Of a stretch of DNA of 54,502 nucleotides, positions 50,881-54,502 are shown in pieces. Each line of letters begins with the position of its first letter. The stretch's first letter is position 1. The DNA is from Lentimicrobium sp. L6 (GTDB taxonomy: Bacteria; Bacteroidota; Bacteroidia; Bacteroidales; UBA12170), in NCBI RefSeq assembly GCF_013166655.1, contig NZ_JABKCA010000031.1, positions 1 through 54,502 of the forward strand, given 5' to 3'. A model generated the notes under the pieces. It did no database searches. It was given only the letters and a program-made list of their open reading frames with translations, and was not told the origin of the DNA. The translations under genes and the position numbers were made by a program.

Positions 50881-51543
50881 ATGTCAAAAAGATATATATT
50901 CATATCAGTCGTATTTATAGCAATGGCTTTGGTTTTGGTTTTGCTTCCAAAACAACAAAACAGAGATGCTTTTCGACCTGATTTATTATTATTAGAAATA
51001 AATAGTGGTGAAAGATTCCTCTCAGTTGATCATATCGCTGAAAGAATTATTCAAGGGGATCCTTCTATTTTATTAGTAGATGTGAGAAGCTCAGATTTAT
51101 ATGATGAATATCATATTCCTGGCGCTATCAATATTCCGCTAAACGAGGTGTTGAACGATTCCTTGAATGCGGCTCTTCTATTGCCATTTAAAGATATTGT
51201 TTTCTATAGTAATTCTACACTAAGTGCAGATCAAGCATGGATATTGTGTAGAAGAAACAAAATGGAAAGCCAATATGTAATGGAAGGTGGACTTAATACT
51301 TGGTTCGACCATATTATGACTCCAGAGCCTCCTCAAGAAGTAGAAGGAAATGATGCCATTGCCTTGTATGAATTTAGAAAAGGGGCAAGCGTATTCTTTG
51401 GAATGCCAGCTCCTGTAGTTCAATATACTGCTCCTGAAAATACAAATGCAAAACCTGCTGCTGTTAAGAAATCCAAACCTGCTAAACAAGTGATTGAGCT
51501 TAAAAAGGTGGAAGAGGAAGAAGAGGAAGAAGAAGGCTGCTAA
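50881..51543 (+). CDS. Membrane-anchored rhodanese-like protein, catalytic Cys replaced by Ser, C-terminal Gly-Cys
   Basis: A 220-residue protein with an uncleaved N-terminal anchor (RYIFISVVFIAMALVLVLL, residues 4-22) and a single rhodanese domain at ~45-145 (ILLVDVRSSDLYDEYHIPGAINIP). The active-site loop reads IVFYSNSTLSADQAW, with Ser110 where the persulfide Cys should be. A long linker ends in eight Glu and then Gly-Cys (Cys220). A second Cys is Cys123. The rhodanese fold without Cys cannot be a normal sulfurtransferase; the terminal Cys may take over. It sits in the operon after the YeeE/YedE pair. Confidence 0.88.
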   Translation: MSKRYIFISVVFIAMALVLVLLPKQQNRDAFRPDLLLLEINSGERFLSVDHIAERIIQGDPSILLVDVRSSDLYDEYHIPGAINIPLNEVLNDSLNAALLLPFKDIVFYSNSTLSADQAWILCRRNKMESQYVMEGGLNTWFDHIMTPEPPQEVEGNDAIALYEFRKGASVFFGMPAPVVQYTAPENTNAKPAAVKKSKPAKQVIELKKVEEEEEEEEGC

Positions 51544-51575
51544 AAGTCAATTGATAATTTTTAAACGATAAAAAG

Positions 51576-52214
51576 ATGAAAGAATTAAAAAGAACAAAGA
51601 GACTTTCTGTTAGCATCATAGGCTATTTAGCTATTATCCTCATTGGTTTAATGAGTTTAAATACTCCTGGCATTTATTTTAATGTATGTGAGGGTCATGT
51701 TATGGACGAGCTTGCTGAGATGAGTAATGAAGTTTTTCCTGATGAGGCTTTGGATTATATAGAAAACAATGAGCCAGGATATTTATTTATTGATGTGAGA
51801 GATGAGTATAAATACCTTCAAAGTCATTTAGATGATGCGATAAATATACCTATGAACCAACTTTTGGAGGACGACAACATTGAGGTTTTTCAAAAGGCAC
51901 AACAAGATAGTCTAATAGTGGTCTTCTATGGTGATAGTCAAATACAGGCTAATGGAGCTTGGATGCTCATGTATCAACTTGGATATACCAATGCAAAAAC
52001 AATGTTGGGAGGCTATGATTTAGTTGCATCTCCAGATTTTGATCCTGATCTTATGGAAGCTTATTTATTAGAGGAAGCTCAATATGATTTCTATATGATT
52101 ATGGAGGAAGCTCGTGATCAAGTAGAAAACCCTATGATACTTGAGGATAAGCCTACCATGCAGATTGTTCCGGTTCAGCGAGTAGAAAACGAAATTGATG
52201 AAGGAGGATGTTAA
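51576..52214 (+). CDS. Membrane-anchored rhodanese-like protein, catalytic Cys replaced by Gly, C-terminal Gly-Gly-Cys
   Basis: A 212-residue protein related to the previous one: anchor at ~11-27 (SVSIIGYLAIILIGLM), rhodanese domain ~60-150 (YLFIDVRDEYKYLQSHLDDAINIP), and the loop VVFYGDSQIQANGAW with Gly119 in place of the catalytic Cys. The last residues are ENEIDEGGC, with Cys212 terminal; Cys38 is near the membrane (YFNVCEGH). It is the last gene of the rightward operon, 32 bases after its paralogue, and is followed by the 52248-52333 terminator. Confidence 0.88.
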   Translation: MKELKRTKRLSVSIIGYLAIILIGLMSLNTPGIYFNVCEGHVMDELAEMSNEVFPDEALDYIENNEPGYLFIDVRDEYKYLQSHLDDAINIPMNQLLEDDNIEVFQKAQQDSLIVVFYGDSQIQANGAWMLMYQLGYTNAKTMLGGYDLVASPDFDPDLMEAYLLEEAQYDFYMIMEEARDQVENPMILEDKPTMQIVPVQRVENEIDEGGC

Positions 52215-52247
52215 ACGAAATATTTTGATAATTATTTAATACTGTTT

Positions 52248-52333
52248 GGGCTATCTACTTAATAGAATTTACTTCGTTATTTAAGCGCGATCATTCATAA
52301 GTTAGTAGAATGTTAAGTAGTAGCCCTTTTTTT
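52248..52333. terminator. Long-loop bidirectional terminator
   Basis: GGGCTATCTACTTAA (52248-52262) pairs with TTAAGTAGTAGCCC (52313-52326) with one bulge, around a 50-base loop, followed by seven T. It ends the sulfur operon and, read on the other strand, abuts the stop of the minus-strand small protein at 52332. The size of the loop suggests it may fold further. Confidence 0.7.
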
Positions 52334-52538
52334 AGTTCAAAGCCTTTCTGAAATATGTTATGGCCAATAAACCCATTGATAAACCAATGATTATCCAACT
52401 GATTATTCCAAAAGAATTTTCATAAAAACCACATCCAGCCTCACAGAGATTAGCAAAGATTCCAACTAAGGAAATCATGAAATAATCTACAAAAAGCACT
52501 ACCGAAACAACTAATAAAAACACGATTAACTTTTTCAT
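52332..52538 (-). CDS. Small two-helix membrane protein
   Basis: A 68-residue protein with two hydrophobic helices (LIVFLLVVSVVLFVDYFMISLVGIF and SFGIISWIIIGLSMGLLAITYF) joined by a loop NLCEAGCGFYEN with two Cys three residues apart. A strong GGAGGAG ribosome site sits just upstream, which supports translation. It is transcribed away from the Crp/Fnr genes at the edge of the sulfur island. No family recognised; a thiol-active membrane helper is possible. Confidence 0.6.
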   Translation of the reverse strand: MKKLIVFLLVVSVVLFVDYFMISLVGIFANLCEAGCGFYENSFGIISWIIIGLSMGLLAITYFRKALN

Positions 52539-52678
52539 TTCTCCTCCTATTTTATAAAGTGTTGTTCTTCACAACCTTCAATTAATTATATGGTAAAAAT
52601 ACAACCTTCAAACCCTATCAAACAATAGTATTCGTGTGAGACTAGTGGTTGTAAGGTGTGATAAACCCTATATGAAAA

Positions 52679-52694
52679 TGTGGAAAATCTCACA
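52679..52694. promoter_or_regulatory. CRP-type operator, weaker copy
   Basis: TGTGG-AAAATC-TCACA, one mismatch from the CRP-type TGTGA-N6-TCACA, about 60 bases upstream of the predicted start site of the following regulator gene. AAGGTGTGA half-sites at 52653 and 52720 lie either side. Confidence 0.5.
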
Positions 52695-52711
52695 TAAAAC
52701 AGCAATAATAT

Positions 52712-52744
52712 TTTGGTAATAAGGTGTGAAATGTAGTAGATTTG
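52712..52744 (+). promoter_or_regulatory. Consensus promoter of the Crp/Fnr gene at 52823
   Basis: TTTG (52712-52715), 21-base spacer, TAGATTTG (52737-52744): a full match to the Bacteroidota promoter consensus. Start would be near 52750, leaving a ~70-base leader that contains the perfect palindrome at 52785-52804. Confidence 0.7.
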
Positions 52745-52784
52745 TACTTATAATATTGTTAATCAAAACACAAACAGTATTTAT

Positions 52785-52804
52785 AATGTGAAATACATCA
52801 CATT
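52785..52804. promoter_or_regulatory. CRP-type operator, perfect palindrome
   Basis: AATGTGA-AATACA-TCACATT, a perfect 7-6-7 palindrome whose core TGTGA-N6-TCACA is the CRP consensus. It lies between the predicted start site and the ATG at 52823, where binding would repress, so autoregulation by the regulator encoded just downstream is likely. Confidence 0.8.
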
Positions 52805-52822
52805 GTGATAAAGACGCTATAA

Positions 52823-53509
52823 ATGGGAAATGCAAATTGTAAGAAGTGTGATAAAATCTCTTGTGCAGCACTAAACTTAAGTACAACTCAGTTGGAATTG
52901 CAAAATTCTACCTGCAATGAGTCTACTATAAAAGCGGGTGATGTGATTCTATCGGAAGGCTCACTAACCTCTCATATTATTTATCTACGATCAGGATTAG
53001 TTAAAGAATTTCAACGTGTTGAGAATTCGAAACATGAATATATCATGAACTTGATTAAAGAAAAAGCTTATTTGGGTTTACACTCTTTATTTGGAGATAA
53101 GTATAATCACTATTCATATACCGCCCTTACCGATGTAAGTGTGTGTTATATAGATAGAAACATATTTAAAACCCTCTTGCTTGAAAACGGGCAGTTTGGG
53201 TATAAAATATTAGAGGCTGTGAGTAGAGATAGTTTAAATACCTATCACCGCTTTGTAACTCAGCACCAGAAGAAAATATTTGGAAAGTTAGCCGATGCTT
53301 TGCTCTATTTCTCAAAGAATATTTATAACAGTGAGAGTTTTTATTTGCATTTAAACAGAAATGAAATTTCCTATCTAATAGGGACTAGTAGGGAGAGCGT
53401 ATCCAAACAACTTAGACAATTTGAGGAAGAGGGGCTAATCACCATGAAGGGACGAATTGTAAACATATTAAAACCACTTGAGCTCGAGCGCATCAGCAAA
53501 TTTGGATAA
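52823..53509 (+). CDS. Crp/Fnr-family regulator with N-terminal Cys cluster
   Basis: A 228-residue regulator. The N terminus NCKKCDKISC (Cys6, 9, 14) plus Cys31 can form an FNR-type [4Fe-4S] site. The sensor fold spans ~25-135 (IKAGDVILSEGSLTSHIIYLRSG) and the winged HTH ~165-225 (LHLNRNEISYLIGTSRESVSKQLRQF). The recognition helix has S-R-E-S-V-S-K, the Arg-Glu pair of CRP (SRETVGR) with Lys for the final Arg, which agrees with the perfect TGTGA-N6-TCACA palindrome in its own leader. It likely senses redox state or oxygen and represses itself. The next regulator starts 15 bases later, so they are cotranscribed. Confidence 0.87.
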   Translation: MGNANCKKCDKISCAALNLSTTQLELQNSTCNESTIKAGDVILSEGSLTSHIIYLRSGLVKEFQRVENSKHEYIMNLIKEKAYLGLHSLFGDKYNHYSYTALTDVSVCYIDRNIFKTLLLENGQFGYKILEAVSRDSLNTYHRFVTQHQKKIFGKLADALLYFSKNIYNSESFYLHLNRNEISYLIGTSRESVSKQLRQFEEEGLITMKGRIVNILKPLELERISKFG

Positions 53510-53524
53510 AGGAAGGGATTAATT

Positions 53525-54217
53525 ATGGCTAAACCAGTGTATACTAAAGAATGTTTAGAAGCATTCTGTGGAAATCTTTCAACTTGTGAACTCACTGTTG
53601 AGGATATTGAATTATTAAATCAGCATAGGGTTGAGGTAAAATATAATAAAGGGGAAAATGTTTGTAAACAAGGTTCTTTTGCTAATCATTTGATTTATAT
53701 CAAAGAAGGTTTGTCAAAATCCTATTTAGAAGAGGATAACAAGGTTCAGATCATATGTATTAATCCGGCAGACTGTCTTCTCGGAATTCAATCAATGACC
53801 ACTTCTAGTATTTTTCATTATTCTGTAGCAGCATTAGAAGATGTTTATGCTTGTTTGTTCGATATGGATGTAGTCAGAACCATTGCAAAGAGAAATCCGG
53901 GTTTTGGATATGCCTTATTGTCACAAGCTAATGAAGCACAGATACTTACCTATGATCGATTTTATAGCTTAACGATGAAGCAATTACATGGTAGAATGGC
54001 CGATATTATTCTTTGTTTAACCAATAGAGTATATAAAGCCGATCAATTTATTGTTAATCTTTCTAGGAAAGACTTAGCAGAACTCACTGCCATGTCGAAC
54101 GAGTCTGCAACCCGAATTCTTAAGGATTTTAAGGATGATAAAATCATAGATTTGGATGGGAAAGCCATCACAATTTTGGATAAAAAGAAACTAGTTCAGG
54201 TCAGTAGGTTTGGTTAA
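53525..54217 (+). CDS. Crp/Fnr-family transcriptional regulator
   Basis: A 230-residue regulator. N-terminal Cys10, Cys15, Cys21 (TKECLEAFCGNLSTC) and Cys47 could bind a cluster. The sensor fold has VKYNKGENVCKQGSFANHLIYIKEG, and the HTH LSRKDLAELTAMSNESATRILKDF has the recognition residues N-E-S-A-T-R, FNR-like (Glu and final Arg, no Arg before Glu). HGRMADIILCL and the C-terminal half are closely similar to the regulator at 41054-41749, so the two are paralogues probably recognising TTGAT-type sites. Signal unknown. Confidence 0.85.
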   Translation: MAKPVYTKECLEAFCGNLSTCELTVEDIELLNQHRVEVKYNKGENVCKQGSFANHLIYIKEGLSKSYLEEDNKVQIICINPADCLLGIQSMTTSSIFHYSVAALEDVYACLFDMDVVRTIAKRNPGFGYALLSQANEAQILTYDRFYSLTMKQLHGRMADIILCLTNRVYKADQFIVNLSRKDLAELTAMSNESATRILKDFKDDKIIDLDGKAITILDKKKLVQVSRFG

Positions 54218-54502
54218 AAAAACTCTACGTATAGATTCGTTCACTTGATTGGTTGCCGATTCTTGTAGAACCTAAAATAATTGCATCCTAATAATTATTA
54301 AAGATTTCTCGCTTCGCATCAAAATGACAGATGTTTTGACAAAGAAATAGGAAGAAGGGGTTTTAATATGAAACTTGTATTGGACATTATTGAACCTAAA
54401 TTTAGAAAAATCAGATTATTTCTTGTTTGGATTTGAGCTATTTTATATACTGAAGTTTCGCACCAAATCAGACTGCCTTATCAAGCTGAATTAGAATAGG
54501 TT
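54218..54502. other. Right edge, no supported gene
   Basis: 285 bases. A 22-codon frame from ATG 54368 to 54436 is too short to support. Around 54303-54330 is the stretch AGATTTCTCGCTTCGCATC followed by AAAATGACAG, of a type I know from intergenic repeats in Bacteroidota genomes, but only one copy lies in this window. No hairpin terminator is evident directly after the last regulator gene. Confidence 0.5.

Noticed and set aside
54368-54436. 22-codon peptide gene
   Set aside because: Too short, no homology recognised and no promoter.

Overview
This 54.5-kb window is AT-rich, gene-dense chromosomal DNA from a member of the Bacteroidota. The evidence is type IX secretion (T9SS) C-terminal sorting domains on many exported proteins, SxC-type lipobox lipoproteins, TAnnTTTG-type -7 promoter elements, a bacterial heptaprenylglyceryl-phosphate synthase homologue and gingipain-type (C25) peptidase architecture. 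Gene content suggests an anaerobic or facultative Marinilabiliales/Bacteroidales-like organism that respires sulfur compounds. The genus is not determined. No rRNA, tRNA or CRISPR array was seen.

Layout. 1-5.9 kb: the 3' end of a tail-fibre-like surface protein, small lipoproteins, a secreted 743-aa protein of unknown function, and a higBA-type toxin-antitoxin pair bracketed by two diverged ~85-bp direct repeats. 5.9-24.3 kb: ordinary housekeeping and secreted genes (TPR protein, isoprenoid-synthase-like protein, Ca2+/cation antiporter, truncated globin, DUF255 protein, methyltransferase, cytidine deaminase, a 1488-aa repeat protein, ether-lipid synthase GGGPS, pyrophosphatase, three thioredoxin-fold secreted proteins). 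24.4-28 kb: a C25 gingipain-like peptidase. 28.4-32 kb: a molybdopterin operon read leftwards (moeA, moaA, moaC, MOSC-MogA fusion), preceded by a leader resembling the Moco riboswitch with a possible switching helix.

32-54.2 kb is the most interesting part: a sulfur-redox respiratory island. The leftward part encodes a Crp/Fnr regulator, a Rieske protein, a cytochrome b fused to a ~12-haem cytochrome c, an octahaem tetrathionate-reductase-like cytochrome, a cytochrome b561-type quinol oxidase fused to a PAS domain, a rhodanese lipoprotein, a two-domain sulfurtransferase and a porin. The rightward part encodes a four-rhodanese lipoprotein, a porin, a second two-domain sulfurtransferase, a PhsABC/PsrABC-type molybdoenzyme, a split YeeE/YedE (PmpA/PmpB-like) sulfur transporter, and two membrane-anchored rhodaneses without the catalytic cysteine. 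A bidirectional terminator follows, then a small membrane protein and two more Crp/Fnr regulators. FNR-type (TTGAT-N4-ATCAA) and CRP-type (TGTGA-N6-TCACA) palindromes sit at promoters in the island.

How it may work together (inference): porins admit thiosulfate, tetrathionate or polysulfide; the Moco operon supplies the PhsA cofactor; PhsABC and the octahaem cytochrome pass quinol electrons to S-S bonds; rhodaneses carry sulfane sulfur in the periplasm; the YeeE pair imports sulfur; the Crp/Fnr proteins switch the system with redox state. The most novel-looking signal is that three single-domain rhodaneses, two of them lacking the catalytic Cys, end in an acidic tail closed by Gly-Cys, which suggests a terminal-Cys persulfide arm.
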